Below, in pieces: positions 56,790 to 64,000 of a stretch of 64,000 bases of DNA (the stretch's first letter is position 1; each line of letters opens with the position of its first letter). Below the pieces are notes generated by a model. The model worked only from the letters and a program-made list of their open reading frames with translations. It searched no databases and was not told where the DNA came from. The DNA comes from Blastococcus saxobsidens (GTDB lineage Bacteria > Actinomycetota > Actinomycetes > Mycobacteriales > Geodermatophilaceae), in assembly GCF_010682065.1 (NCBI RefSeq), contig NZ_JAAGWG010000025.1:1-64000 (forward strand), given 5' to 3'. The translations under genes and the position numbers were made by a program.

Positions 56790-57704
56790 GTGCCGCGACT
56801 GTCGGTCCGCGGGCGCCGGGTCGGTCGCCCCGTCGTGGAGGCGGACGAGACCACCCGCGCACACGTCGCCGGAGCCGCCTCAGCCGCCGCCGCCGAGGTC
56901 GCCGCCCCGCCCGTGGTCCAGCCCGACCTCACCGGGGCCGCGTTCTTCGACGTGGACAACACGATGATGATGGGCGCCTCGCTGTTCTGGTTCGCCCGTG
57001 GGCTGGCGGCGCGGAAGTACTTCTCCAGCCGCGACCTGTACCGCTTCATCTGGCAGCAGGCCAAGTTCCGGATCGCCGGCAACGAGAGCGCCGACGACAT
57101 GCACACCATCCGGGAGAACGCGCTGGCCTTCGTGGCCGGGCGCGAGGTCTCCGAGATCAGCCAGGCCGGCGAGGAGATCTACGACGAGCTCATGGCCGAC
57201 CGGATCTGGTCGGGCACCCGCGTGCTCGCGCAGAAGCACCTCGACGCGGGCCAGCGGGTGTGGCTGGTGACCGCCACGCCGGTGGAGCTGGCGTCGATCA
57301 TCGCCCAGCGCCTGGGTCTGACCGGCGCCCTGGGCACCGTGGCCGAGGTCGTGGACGGCCGGTACACCGGCCGGCTGGTCGGGGAGATGATGCACGGGCC
57401 GGCGAAGGCCGAGGCCGTGCTGGCCCTGGCCGAGCGGGAGGGGCTGGACCTGTCCCGGTGCACCGCCTACAGCGACTCGGCCAACGACCTGCCCATGCTC
57501 TCGCTGTGCGGCACGGCCGTCGCGGTCAACCCGGACACGGAGCTGCGGGCCGCCGCCAAGGCGCGCGGGTGGACCATCCGCGACTTCCGCACCGGCCGCA
57601 AGGCCGCCAAGATCGGCGTCCCCACCGTGGCTGCCGCCGCGCTGTCCGGCGGGCTGGTCGGCGGGGCACTGGCGCTGCGCCGGAGGAACAAGCTCCCCTG
57701 GTGA
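56790..57704 (+). CDS. HAD-IB family phosphatase (SerB-like)
   Basis: 304 residues from GTG 56790 after GGGAGGT. Catalytic [12 protein letters not shown] (Asp 54, Asp 56), the second motif [11 protein letters not shown], and the magnesium motif [18 protein letters not shown]-terminal hydrophobic segment ([17 protein letters not shown]) may anchor it. The homologue Rv0505c is named serB1, but phosphoserine activity is unproven for such members. A lysophosphatidic-acid-type acyltransferase gene converges on it. TAGGGT about 55 bases upstream of the GTG may be a -10 box. Confidence 0.88.
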   Translation: MPRLSVRGRRVGRPVVEADETTRAHVAGAASAAAAEVAAPPVVQPDLTGAAFFDVDNTMMMGASLFWFARGLAARKYFSSRDLYRFIWQQAKFRIAGNESADDMHTIRENALAFVAGREVSEISQAGEEIYDELMADRIWSGTRVLAQKHLDAGQRVWLVTATPVELASIIAQRLGLTGALGTVAEVVDGRYTGRLVGEMMHGPAKAEAVLALAEREGLDLSRCTAYSDSANDLPMLSLCGTAVAVNPDTELRAAAKARGWTIRDFRTGRKAAKIGVPTVAAAALSGGLVGGALALRRRNKLPW

Positions 57705-57899
57705 GGCGAGCTGCTGGCTCCCTCGACGAGCCGCAGCATGTCGGGGTCCGGCACACCCGGGCCGTGCGCGGAGGACGGACTCGACCCGCACCGTCGTCGG
57801 TTGGACCGCGCCGTGGCACGGCCCAGGAGACGGTGGACCGGGTCAACCCTCGCCGTCTCCGGGCCGTCGACCGACCCCCAGGGGCCCAGGGTGCCCCGA

Positions 57900-58808
57900 T
57901 CAGCCGAAGACGGACTTCCGGCGGAGCAGCAGCTGGTACAGCGAGTGCTGGATGGTCTCCCGCACCTGGTCGGTCAGGTTGAACACCAGCATCGGGTCCT
58001 CCGCCGCGGCCGGCCCGTAGGACGCGGTCTCGATCGGCTCACCGAAGGCGATCAGCCACTTGGACGGCAGCGGCACCAGTCCCAGCGGTCCGAGCAGCGG
58101 GAACGTGGGGGTCACCGGGAAGTAGGGCACGCCGAGCAGCCGGGCCGCCGCCTTGGCGTTCCCGATCATCGGGTAGATCTCCTCGGCACCGACGATCGCG
58201 CACGGGATGATCGGCGCGCCGGTGCGCAGCGCCGCCGAGACGAACCCTCCCCGGCCGAACCGCTGCAGGGTGTAGCGCTCGCGGAAGGGCTTGCCGATCC
58301 CCTTGAACCCTTCGGGGAAGACCCCGACGAGCTCCCCCTCGGTGAGCAGCCGCTCGGCGTCCTCGTTGCAGGCCAGGGTGGCGCCCAGCTTGCGGGCCAT
58401 GGCACCGACCACCGGGATCTCGAAGACCAGGTCGGCGCCGAGCAGCCGGAACCGCCGGGAGGCCGGGTGCTCGTCGTGCAGCGCCACCGTCGTCATGAGC
58501 GCGTCGATGGGCAGCGTGCCCGAGTGGTTCGCCACGACCAGCGCGCCGCTGTCGGCGGGCACGTTCTCCAGGCCGAAGGTCTCCACCCGGAACCACTTCT
58601 GGAAGAAGGGCCGCAGCACCGGCAGCAGCACGTGGTCGGCGAGGTCGGGGTCGAAGCCGAACTCGTCGGTGTCGTACTCGCCGGTGAGCCGGCGTTCCAG
58701 GAACTGCAGCCCACCGGCGAGCTGCTCCTCCCACCCGGGTGGGCTGGGCACCGGGACGAAGGGCTCGTCGTCGTCCGGCCGCAGCTGGATCACTCGTGCC
58801 TCAGGCAT
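57900..58808 (-). CDS. Lysophospholipid acyltransferase family protein (PlsC type)
   Basis: 302 residues. Acyltransferase motifs NHSGTLPID (about 93-101) and FPEGFKGIGKPFRERY; also APIIPCAIVGAEEIYPM. It transfers acyl groups to a glycerolipid or related acceptor at the membrane; substrate unknown. N terminus acidic. ATG 58808 overlaps the epimerase stop by eight bases. In M. tuberculosis the order epimerase (Rv0501) then acyltransferase (Rv0502) is the same. Confidence 0.9.
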   Translation of the reverse strand: MPEARVIQLRPDDDEPFVPVPSPPGWEEQLAGGLQFLERRLTGEYDTDEFGFDPDLADHVLLPVLRPFFQKWFRVETFGLENVPADSGALVVANHSGTLPIDALMTTVALHDEHPASRRFRLLGADLVFEIPVVGAMARKLGATLACNEDAERLLTEGELVGVFPEGFKGIGKPFRERYTLQRFGRGGFVSAALRTGAPIIPCAIVGAEEIYPMIGNAKAAARLLGVPYFPVTPTFPLLGPLGLVPLPSKWLIAFGEPIETASYGPAAAEDPMLVFNLTDQVRETIQHSLYQLLLRRKSVFG

Positions 58809-59907
58809 CGCGAACCGCCCTCAGTCCGGGGGGTGGTGGGACCGGTCGGAGCCGCCGCTCCACCGCGCCGGCCGCGTCCCCCACCGCGCCGACCAGGGAT
58901 CGCAGGCCACCGGTCACCGACCGCACCGTCGAGGGGTCGACCACCGGCGCGACCGTGCGCGCGTAGTCGGCGAGCGCCGCGGCGGTCGTGTACCGGGGGG
59001 TGAAGCCGAACTCGCTGCGCAGCCGGGCGGTGTCCACGACGCGGCCGAAGTTGAGGAAGCGCATCTGCTCCGGGGAGTAGTCGACGAACCCGAAGCGGCG
59101 CGAGAGCCGGCCCACCGAACCGAGCGCCGGGTACGGCAGCGGCAGCTCGAGGTGGCCCAGGCGGCGGATGACCTGCGACAGCAGGAGGGTTCCCTCGCCG
59201 CCGACGTTCACCGTGCCGGTGAAGTCCCCGGTCGTGGCGCGGGTCAGCACCCCGAGGGCGTCGTCCTCGTGCAGCAGCTGGACGCGCGCGTCGTAGCCGA
59301 GCGCGGTCGGGACCAGCGGCATGCGCAGGAACCCGGTGAGCAGCGAGTCGATCCGGGGCCCGATGAAGTTGGTGAAGCGCAGGACGGCGATGTCGACGTC
59401 GGGACGGCGCCGCGCGAACGAGCGCACGTAGCCCTCGATGTCGACGCTGTCCTTGGCGAAGCCGCCGGAGGGGACCTGCCGCGCCTGCATGTTCTCGGTG
59501 AAGACGGCGGGGTCGCGGGAGGAGGCCCCGTAGACGGCGCTGGTGGACTTCAGCACGAGCCGGCGCACCGACGGCGCCCGCTGGCAGGCGGCCAGCAACT
59601 GCATGGTGCCGATGACGTTGAGTTCCTTCATCGGCGCCCGCCCCCCGGAGCCGGCGGGCGTGGAGCTGATGTTCATGTGCACGACGGTGTCGACCGACGC
59701 CGCGGCGATGACCTTGCCGATCAGCGGGTTCCGGATGTCGGCCCGCACGAACTCGGTGCGCCCGAGACGGCGGAGCATCGCCGGTGACGGCGGGACCGTG
59801 TCCACGCCGATGACCCGCTCGATGGCCGGGTCGGCTGCGAGCTCGGCCGCCAGCGCGCCACCCAACCACCGGCTCACACCGGTGACGAGGACGACCGCGG
59901 GCGGCAC
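58801..59907 (-). CDS. NAD-dependent epimerase/dehydratase (extended SDR)
   Basis: 368 residues. The nucleotide-binding start is VVLVTGVSRWLGGALAAEL (GxxxxxG type), then VVHMNISST, and the usual SDR tyrosine-lysine motif is replaced or shifted: near STSAVYGASSRDP there is Tyr without a clear YxxxK. Annotated relatives are GalE2-like (Rv0501). The role may be in lipid or sugar modification along with the acyltransferase. GTG 59907, ten bases from the bS22 stop. Confidence 0.85.
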   Translation of the reverse strand: MPPAVVLVTGVSRWLGGALAAELAADPAIERVIGVDTVPPSPAMLRRLGRTEFVRADIRNPLIGKVIAAASVDTVVHMNISSTPAGSGGRAPMKELNVIGTMQLLAACQRAPSVRRLVLKSTSAVYGASSRDPAVFTENMQARQVPSGGFAKDSVDIEGYVRSFARRRPDVDIAVLRFTNFIGPRIDSLLTGFLRMPLVPTALGYDARVQLLHEDDALGVLTRATTGDFTGTVNVGGEGTLLLSQVIRRLGHLELPLPYPALGSVGRLSRRFGFVDYSPEQMRFLNFGRVVDTARLRSEFGFTPRYTTAAALADYARTVAPVVDPSTVRSVTGGLRSLVGAVGDAAGAVERRLRPVPPPPGLRAVRDA

Positions 59908-59917
59908 GAGCGTCAGC

Positions 59918-60016
59918 TCACTTCTTGTTACGACGCTGAACGCGCGTCTTCTTCAGCAGCTTGCGGTGCTTCTTCTTCGCCATCCGCTTGCGCCGCTTCT
60001 TGATGACCGAACCCAC
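59918..60016 (-). CDS. Ribosomal protein bS22 (AURKAIP1/COX24-domain mini protein)
   Basis: 32 residues, GTG start at 60016, with GGGAG six bases upstream. Nearly half Lys and Arg: it begins [19 protein letters not shown] and continues [13 protein letters not shown]. This is the highly conserved mini protein found in mycobacterial 30S subunits (bS22) and annotated at Rv0500B. It binds rRNA. Too short for ordinary gene callers; its strict conservation and position in front of the epimerase gene support it. Confidence 0.93.
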   Translation of the reverse strand: MGSVIKKRRKRMAKKKHRKLLKKTRVQRRNKK

Positions 60017-60169
60017 GTGGTGCTCCCGACGTCGTGACGAAACAGATCAGCTCGCGCGCGACAGCGGGATCCGTCCCGGTGTCGCTCGGCGACCGAGCGT
60101 ACCCGAGTCGCCCCGCGGCGCCGTTGCCGCGGGCGACTCGACCGGAGGCGACGTACCGGAGCGGCTGTG

Positions 60170-60222
60170 CTGCAGGGACCCGTCCCCGAGCCTGCGAGGG
60201 GTGGGGGGCAGCACAGTCCTTC
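60170..60222 (-). repeat. Dispersed repeat family, copy D (downstream of the excisionase-type gene)
   Basis: CTGCAGGGACCCG then GAGCCTGCGAGGGGTGGGGG and AGTCCTTC at the end; inverted relative to B and C. It ends one base from the stop of the DNA-binding gene at 60224 and could terminate it. Confidence 0.7.
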
Positions 60223-60223
60223 G

Positions 60224-60568
60224 TCAGGCGATGTCGGTGTAGGCGTCGCGCAGGTAGTCCTGCACGGCGCGCTCCGGGACGCGGAACGAACGGCCGACGC
60301 GGACCGCGGAGAGGTCACCGGCGTGGACGAGGCGGTACACGGTCATCTTGGAGACCCGCATCATCGAGGCGACCTCGGCGACGGTCAGGAAGGTGACGGC
60401 GGCGCGGGGGGCCGGGACGGCCGGGCGACCCAGGGGCATGGCGGCCGGGTGGGCGGCCGGCACGGGGCGGGCGACAGCGGAAGCAGGCATCGGGCGACCC
60501 ATCGGACGCGGGATGGGCATCCCCGGGCGAACGACGGTGGCGGCAGCGTGGCGCTGGGGCATGGTCAT
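60224..60568 (-). CDS. Excisionase-type (MerR-like) helix-turn-helix DNA-binding protein
   Basis: 114 residues from ATG 60568, with GGAG eight bases upstream. A Met/Pro/Ala-rich lead of about 58 residues is followed by the HTH domain FLTVAEVASMMRVSKMTVYR, then LVHAGDLSAVRVGRSFRVPERAVQDYL. Homologue of Rv0500A, conserved beside bS22 and proC across actinobacteria. Function unknown; the name excisionase is only fold-based. The long lead is unusual, as relatives are often about 70-80 residues. Confidence 0.88.
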   Translation of the reverse strand: MTMPQRHAAATVVRPGMPIPRPMGRPMPASAVARPVPAAHPAAMPLGRPAVPAPRAAVTFLTVAEVASMMRVSKMTVYRLVHAGDLSAVRVGRSFRVPERAVQDYLRDAYTDIA

Positions 60569-60869
60569 GGCTTCGTCTCCGGTAGCTAGCTCATGTCGTG
60601 GCGCCGGCTTCCCCACCGGCAACTGAACACGCATGCGCTGGTACTGAGCGTAAGGGGACAGGCGTGACTGATGCGATGGAAGAAACGAACAGGCGGACCG
60701 GTCCGTCCTAGGCAGAACTACACCTATGCAACACCGTTCACATGCGTTGCGGCGCGTCCGACGGCGACGTGAACATCCGATCACGCAGCGTCCGACCAGA
60801 ACGGGTCGATATGCCTTACTGTGTTCGGCTGCTCACCGGCCGTCCGGTCGACTCCTCGACAGGTCGACG
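60569..60869. other. Intergenic region between the HTH gene and proC
   Basis: 301 bases with lower GC than the surroundings and no credible gene. It holds a perfect 12-base palindrome CGGACCGGTCCG (60694-60705), AGCTAGCT near 60593 and several TAT/TAC-rich spots at 60717-60728 and 60809-60818. It must contain the minus-strand promoter of the HTH gene and possibly the end of the proC transcript. No clear terminator. Confidence 0.6.
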
Positions 60870-61688
60870 TCAGGACTTGTCGACACCGAGCTCGACCGAC
60901 CGGGCGTGCGCCGCCTCGATGGCCGCGATCAGCGCCGCCCGCACGCCGTGCCGCTCCAGCTCGCGGATCGCCGCGATCGTCGTCCCGCCGGGGCTGGTGA
61001 CGGCCTCCCGCAGCTGCACCGGGTGCTCCCCGGAGTCGCGCATCATCACCGCCGCGCCCAGCGCCGTCTGCACGATCAGGTCGGCGGCCAGCGATCGCGG
61101 CAGGCCGAGCAGGATGCCGGCGTCCACCATCGCCTCGACGAGGTAGAAGAAGTAGGCGGGACCGCTGCCCGACAACGCGGTGACGGCGTCCTGCTGCGAC
61201 TCCGGCACCCGCCGCACCCGGCCGACGGCGGCCAGCAGCGCCTCCGCCTCGTCGAGGTGCGCCTCGCCGGCGTGCGCCCCGGCGGACAGCACGCTCATCC
61301 CCTCGTCGACCAGGGCGGGCGTGTTCGGCATGACGCGGACCACCGGCACCCCCGCGGGCAGCGCCTCCTCGATCCGCTTCGTGGGCACGCCGGCGGCGAC
61401 GGAGACGACCAGGTGGCCGTCGTCCACGTGCCCGTCCAGCAGGCCCAGCAGCGTGCCGATGTCCTGCGGCTTCACCGCCAGCAGGAGCACGCGGGCACGG
61501 GCGGCGGCGTCGGCGAGCTCCACGGCCGGCACCCCGTAGCGCCGCGTCAGCTCCGCGGACCGCTCGGGGCTGCGCTCGACGACCAGGATGCCGTCGGCAC
61601 CAGCGCGGCGGACCAGCCCCGACAGCAGGGCCTCGCCGATCTTGCCGCCGCCGATGATCGCCAGCCCGCGCCGGCCGGTCGCGGTCAC
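60870..61688 (-). CDS. proC: Pyrroline-5-carboxylate reductase
   Basis: 272 residues. N-terminal NADPH motif LAIIGGGKIGEALLSGL, VLLLAVKPQDI, RVMPNTPALVDEG, and the C-terminal DAVTALSGSGPAYFFYLVEAM and SPGGTTIAAIREL. Reduces P5C to proline. GTG 61688 overlaps the upstream stop by four bases and is preferred to GTG 61694. Proteins upstream look like a proline-dehydrogenase relative. Confidence 0.95.
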   Translation of the reverse strand: MTATGRRGLAIIGGGKIGEALLSGLVRRAGADGILVVERSPERSAELTRRYGVPAVELADAAARARVLLLAVKPQDIGTLLGLLDGHVDDGHLVVSVAAGVPTKRIEEALPAGVPVVRVMPNTPALVDEGMSVLSAGAHAGEAHLDEAEALLAAVGRVRRVPESQQDAVTALSGSGPAYFFYLVEAMVDAGILLGLPRSLAADLIVQTALGAAVMMRDSGEHPVQLREAVTSPGGTTIAAIRELERHGVRAALIAAIEAAHARSVELGVDKS

Positions 61689-62350
61689 GACCACGCCTCC
61701 GCGACGGGCACCAGGACGCGGACGGTGTGGCCGGCGGCGAGCAGCCGGTGCTGCTCCTCGGTGGGGTGTCCCCAGGGCATGACGTGCTCCCAGCTCTGCG
61801 GCGGACGCCCGTTCCAGGCGGCCCGCTCTCCGGTGACGGCGATCAGTCGAGGATCGGTGGTGGCGACGGCGGGCTCCCCCGCGCCGGCCATCAGGACGTT
61901 GAGGCAGCGCACGAACGACAGCCCGGTGGCCACGCCACGGCCGGCGACCAGCCGCACCCGGCGCCCGGCGAAGGCTCGGCAGCGCTGCACGGCCTCCGGT
62001 CCGGCGGCATGGACGACGACGCGGGCCGCCGGCAGCGCCGCGGCGATCCGGTCCACGTCGGTGGGCGGCCCGTCGAGGGCCAGGGCCAGGGCGGGGGCGG
62101 AGTGCAGCGGGCCGGGGTCCACGAACCGGTCGGCCCGCACCGTGACCTCGCAGGAGGCGGCGAGCCCGGCGGCGTCCAGCCGGCCGGCGAGCTCGGCGAG
62201 GACGCCCGCCGGATCGCTCCCCCGCACCTCGAGGCCCACCGCGCAGCCCCCGGCCACGAGGTCACCGGCGGCGCGGACGGCGTCCTCCGGGGCCGGACCG
62301 GGACGGGCGATCCGCGCCAGGAGGCGGCGGGGACGCAGACCGACGGACAC
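61685..62350 (-). CDS. Proline-dehydrogenase-like protein (short, divergent)
   Basis: 221 residues from GTG 62350. The C-terminal half matches PRODH: ATTDPRLIAVTGERAAW for the usual HDPxLI block, then WEHVMPWGHPTEEQHRLLAAGHTVRVLVPVAEAW where PRODH has FExQMLYG...Q..L...G..VRVYVPYG (written here with breaks at key residues only: H, Q, H, V, P). The first half has a barrel-like LEVRGSDPAGVLAEL. Full PRODH is about 300 residues and uses the arginine-bearing end YxRRR, which is missing, so proline oxidation is doubtful. It is coupled to proC by a GTGA overlap, and may sense or bind a proline intermediate. Confidence 0.6.
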   Translation of the reverse strand: MSVGLRPRRLLARIARPGPAPEDAVRAAGDLVAGGCAVGLEVRGSDPAGVLAELAGRLDAAGLAASCEVTVRADRFVDPGPLHSAPALALALDGPPTDVDRIAAALPAARVVVHAAGPEAVQRCRAFAGRRVRLVAGRGVATGLSFVRCLNVLMAGAGEPAVATTDPRLIAVTGERAAWNGRPPQSWEHVMPWGHPTEEQHRLLAAGHTVRVLVPVAEAWS

Positions 62351-62409
62351 GCCCGAAACCGTAGTGCGCCGGGGTGTGCCCGGTCCGGGGGCCGGGTAGC
62401 GCCGCCCGC

Positions 62410-62976
62410 ATGGCTGGAGAACTGGACGGGATGAGGGTGGCCGTGCTGGCCACCGACGGAGTGGAGCAGGTCGAGCTGGACCGGCCGTGGCAGACGCTGG
62501 AGGAGGCGGGCGCCGAGCCGGAGCTGGTCTCCTTCGGCACGGGCACGATCACCGCCTACGAGCACATCGAGAAGGGTGAGCGCCGCACTGTCGACGTCGA
62601 CCTGGGGTCGGCCGACCCGGACGACTACGCCGCCCTGGTCCTGCCGGGCGGGGTCATCAACGGCGACTTCGTGCGCGCCGACGCCGACGCGGTGGCCTTC
62701 GTGAAGGCGTTCTTCGACGCGGGCAAGCCCGTGGCCGCGATCTGCCACGCCCCGTGGGTGCTCATCGAGGCCGGAGTCGTCCGCGGCCGGCGCATGACGT
62801 CCTGGCCCTCGCTGCGCACCGACCTCACCAACGCCGGCGCCACCTGGGTGGACGAGGAGGTCGTGGTCGACGGCGCGCTGGTCACCAGCCGCAAGCCCGA
62901 CGACCTCGACGCGTTCGGGGCGGCGATCGTCGACGTGTTCGCCACGTCGCCCGACGAGGAGACGGTGGACGCCTGA
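62410..62976 (+). CDS. DJ-1/PfpI family protein
   Basis: 188 residues. MRVAVLATDGVEQVEL (conserved glutamate near 19), YAALVLPGGVINGDFVRAD and the nucleophile elbow VAAICHAPWVLIEAG (Cys about 114, His next). Members act as glyoxalase-like or deglycase enzymes or peptidases; the exact function is unknown. ATG 62410, divergent from the PRODH-like gene by 59 bases. No counterpart at this place in the M. tuberculosis order, so it is a likely local insertion. Confidence 0.9.
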   Translation: MAGELDGMRVAVLATDGVEQVELDRPWQTLEEAGAEPELVSFGTGTITAYEHIEKGERRTVDVDLGSADPDDYAALVLPGGVINGDFVRADADAVAFVKAFFDAGKPVAAICHAPWVLIEAGVVRGRRMTSWPSLRTDLTNAGATWVDEEVVVDGALVTSRKPDDLDAFGAAIVDVFATSPDEETVDA

Positions 62977-63010
62977 GGGCCGGCCACCGCCGGCGGTCTC
63001 CGGTCGGCGC

Positions 63011-63919
63011 TCAGGCGCTGCCGAGGAGCGAGGCCGCCGGCGCGATGGTCAGCAGCGTGCCGGCGAACACCAGGACGGCGAGCAGCCGGGCGCCGACCGG
63101 CTCGGACCCCTGGCGCTGGCGCCACAGGTTGACCCCTGCGACCAGCCCGGTGACGGCGAGCGGGGCGAGGAAGACCGCGAGCTGCGGGACGATCTCCCAG
63201 AGGACGGTCGCCGCGAAGTAGATGCCCACGCCGGCGGCGAGGGCGATCAGCAGCTCGCCACCGAAGCGCAGCCAGGCCAGCGCGCTCTCCTTCGGCGTGC
63301 CGTCGAGGTCGGCGTCGGCGAGGCCGTCCGCGCGGACCACCGGGATCGGGCCGGTGGACGAGGGGCCACGGGAGGCACGGGAGCCGCTACGGGTGGCTCC
63401 CCGGGGATCGCTCCGGGTGTCACCGCGGGCATCGGCCCGGGGGTCGGCGCGGTCCTCGCCGCGCGCGCCGGTGCGCGGCGTCGACCGCTGGGCCCCGGCG
63501 GCCTCGGCCGCCCGGCGCAGCGGCGGAACGGGCGCCGAGGGCTGCGGAACGCCCGGCTTGCGGTCCGGGCGCAGACCGGGGATGGCGGCGGTGGACGGGC
63601 CGGCCGGGACGCGGGCGGCCGGGGCGGCCGGGACGCGGGCGGCCGGGGCGGCCGGGCCGGCCGCCGCACGCTGCACCGGTCGGGCGGGACGGGCGGCGGG
63701 CGGGGCCGACTCGGCGAGCAGGTCGCTGCGCCGCCGGCCGAATCCGGCGCGATCGGCGGCCGCGTCGTCGGCCCGCCGCTGGCGGATGCCGGTGTCGTCG
63801 TCGTCCTCGAGACGACGGCGGCGGGCCTGCTGCCGGGCCGCGGACTCGATGTCGGCCTCGCGGAGGATCTCGGCGAGCGACCGTCCTCCCGTGTCCGGGT
63901 TCCAGTCCGGTTCGGCCAT
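63011..63919 (-). CDS. Membrane protein with long low-complexity cytoplasmic region (Rv0497 type)
   Basis: 302 residues. N-terminal SLAEILREADIESA motif, then about 175 residues of Ala/Pro/Arg-rich low complexity with two nucleotide-repeat-derived pieces, and a membrane domain of three helices (about 215-235, 240-260, 280-298). ATG 63919 overlaps the Ppx stop in TGATG, and GGGAGG sits before it. Position and shape match the conserved Rv0497 transmembrane protein. Function unknown. Confidence 0.75.
   Translation of the reverse strand: MAEPDWNPDTGGRSLAEILREADIESAARQQARRRRLEDDDDTGIRQRRADDAAADRAGFGRRRSDLLAESAPPAARPARPVQRAAAGPAAPAARVPAAPAARVPAGPSTAAIPGLRPDRKPGVPQPSAPVPPLRRAAEAAGAQRSTPRTGARGEDRADPRADARGDTRSDPRGATRSGSRASRGPSSTGPIPVVRADGLADADLDGTPKESALAWLRFGGELLIALAAGVGIYFAATVLWEIVPQLAVFLAPLAVTGLVAGVNLWRQRQGSEPVGARLLAVLVFAGTLLTIAPAASLLGSA
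63602..63649. repeat. 24-bp tandem repeat inside the Rv0497-like gene
   Basis: A 24-mer containing GGCCGGGACGCGGGCGGC is present twice in perfect tandem (63602-63625, 63626-63649), giving an eight-residue Ala/Pro/Val repeat. It changes length in frame without disrupting the membrane domain. Confidence 0.8.
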
Positions 63920-64000
63920 CACGCCCCTCCCATCGAGTCCAGCCTGCGCAGGATGACACCTTCACGCAGCGCCCACGGACAGATCCGCACGCACGGTACG
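63919..64000 (-). CDS. Ppx/GppA phosphatase, C-terminal end (partial)
   Basis: Only the last 26 codons plus stop are present; the rest is beyond the right edge. The readable end includes RICPWALREGVILRRLD, which is the conserved C terminus of exopolyphosphatase/guanosine pentaphosphatase proteins (Rv0496 type). The TGA at 63921-63919 overlaps the next start (TGATG). First full codon in the window begins at 63999. Confidence 0.85.
   Translation of the reverse strand, partial: VPCVRICPWALREGVILRRLDSMGGA

Noticed and set aside
57705-57899. Small gene between the HAD phosphatase and the acyltransferase
   Set aside because: Frames in this 195-base convergent gap lack a start with a ribosome site or a recognisable product.
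60170-60222. tRNA or small RNA gene near 60200
   Set aside because: The sequence folds as a simple GC-rich repeat and matches the dispersed family; no tRNA arms.

Overview
This window looks like the chromosome of a high-GC actinobacterium, most likely of the Geodermatophilaceae type (Geodermatophilus, Blastococcus or Modestobacter). The pointers are very high GC, many GTG starts with 4-base ATGA/GTGA gene overlaps, menaquinone as the quinone, a DUF222/HNH endonuclease with an actinobacterial SOS box, a BldN-like sigma factor and the tiny ribosomal protein bS22. The genus assignment is inference. I saw no rRNA, insertion sequence, prophage or CRISPR array. This is core genome, not an island.

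Layout. 1-2.5 kb: repeats, a TadG-like protein, tRNA-Tyr, yajQ and a decayed AbiEi/DUF559 gene. 2.5-10 kb: htpX, korAB (2-oxoacid:ferredoxin oxidoreductase), a divergent MocR-regulator/flavoprotein pair and a sugar-dehydrogenase-like lipoprotein. 10-28.9 kb: one long minus-strand run reading menJ-like reductase, nuoA to nuoN (complete 14-subunit complex I), then a polyprenyl diphosphate synthase coupled to nuoN by a TGATG overlap. 29-39 kb: phosphoribosyltransferase, SOS-regulated HNH protein and the menaquinone genes menG, menF, menD, menC, menE and menA. 39-44 kb: small membrane genes and the System II cytochrome c maturation set (ccsB, resB, ccdA, resA). 44-52.5 kb: heme operon rex-hemA-hemC-cobA/hemD-hemB-(membrane protein)-hemL running into the cytochrome c genes. 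52.6-64 kb: glutaredoxin-like protein, acyl-CoA ligase, BldN-like sigma factor with a DUF5667 anti-sigma candidate, HAD phosphatase, acyltransferase, epimerase, bS22, an excisionase-type DNA-binding protein, proC, a proline-dehydrogenase-like protein, a DJ-1 family protein and the end of a Ppx/GppA gene.

How it fits together. The window gathers most of an aerobic respiratory chain: NADH entry (complex I), its quinone (head group, side chain, prenylation, methylation, reduction), heme supply and cytochrome c assembly. The redox repressor Rex is encoded at the head of the heme operon (51661-52323). A perfect Rex-type operator (TTGTGAA-N4-TTCACAA) lies at 28888-28905, just upstream of the menJ-nuo operon, and a half-conserved one lies upstream of rex itself. 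NADH/NAD+ ratio could therefore set both NADH dehydrogenase and heme levels. This is inferred from sequence and from the known Streptomyces Rex regulon.

Gene order closely follows the M. tuberculosis region Rv0496 (ppx) to Rv0566c (yajQ family), with the nuo operon placed between the menJ and grcC homologues. Most genes are therefore ordinary. The more notable items are regulatory sites, a four-copy dispersed repeat family with one copy inside the nuoE coding region, a triple CGTGTCG motif before nuoA, several unlisted small genes, and a proline-dehydrogenase-like gene coupled to proC.
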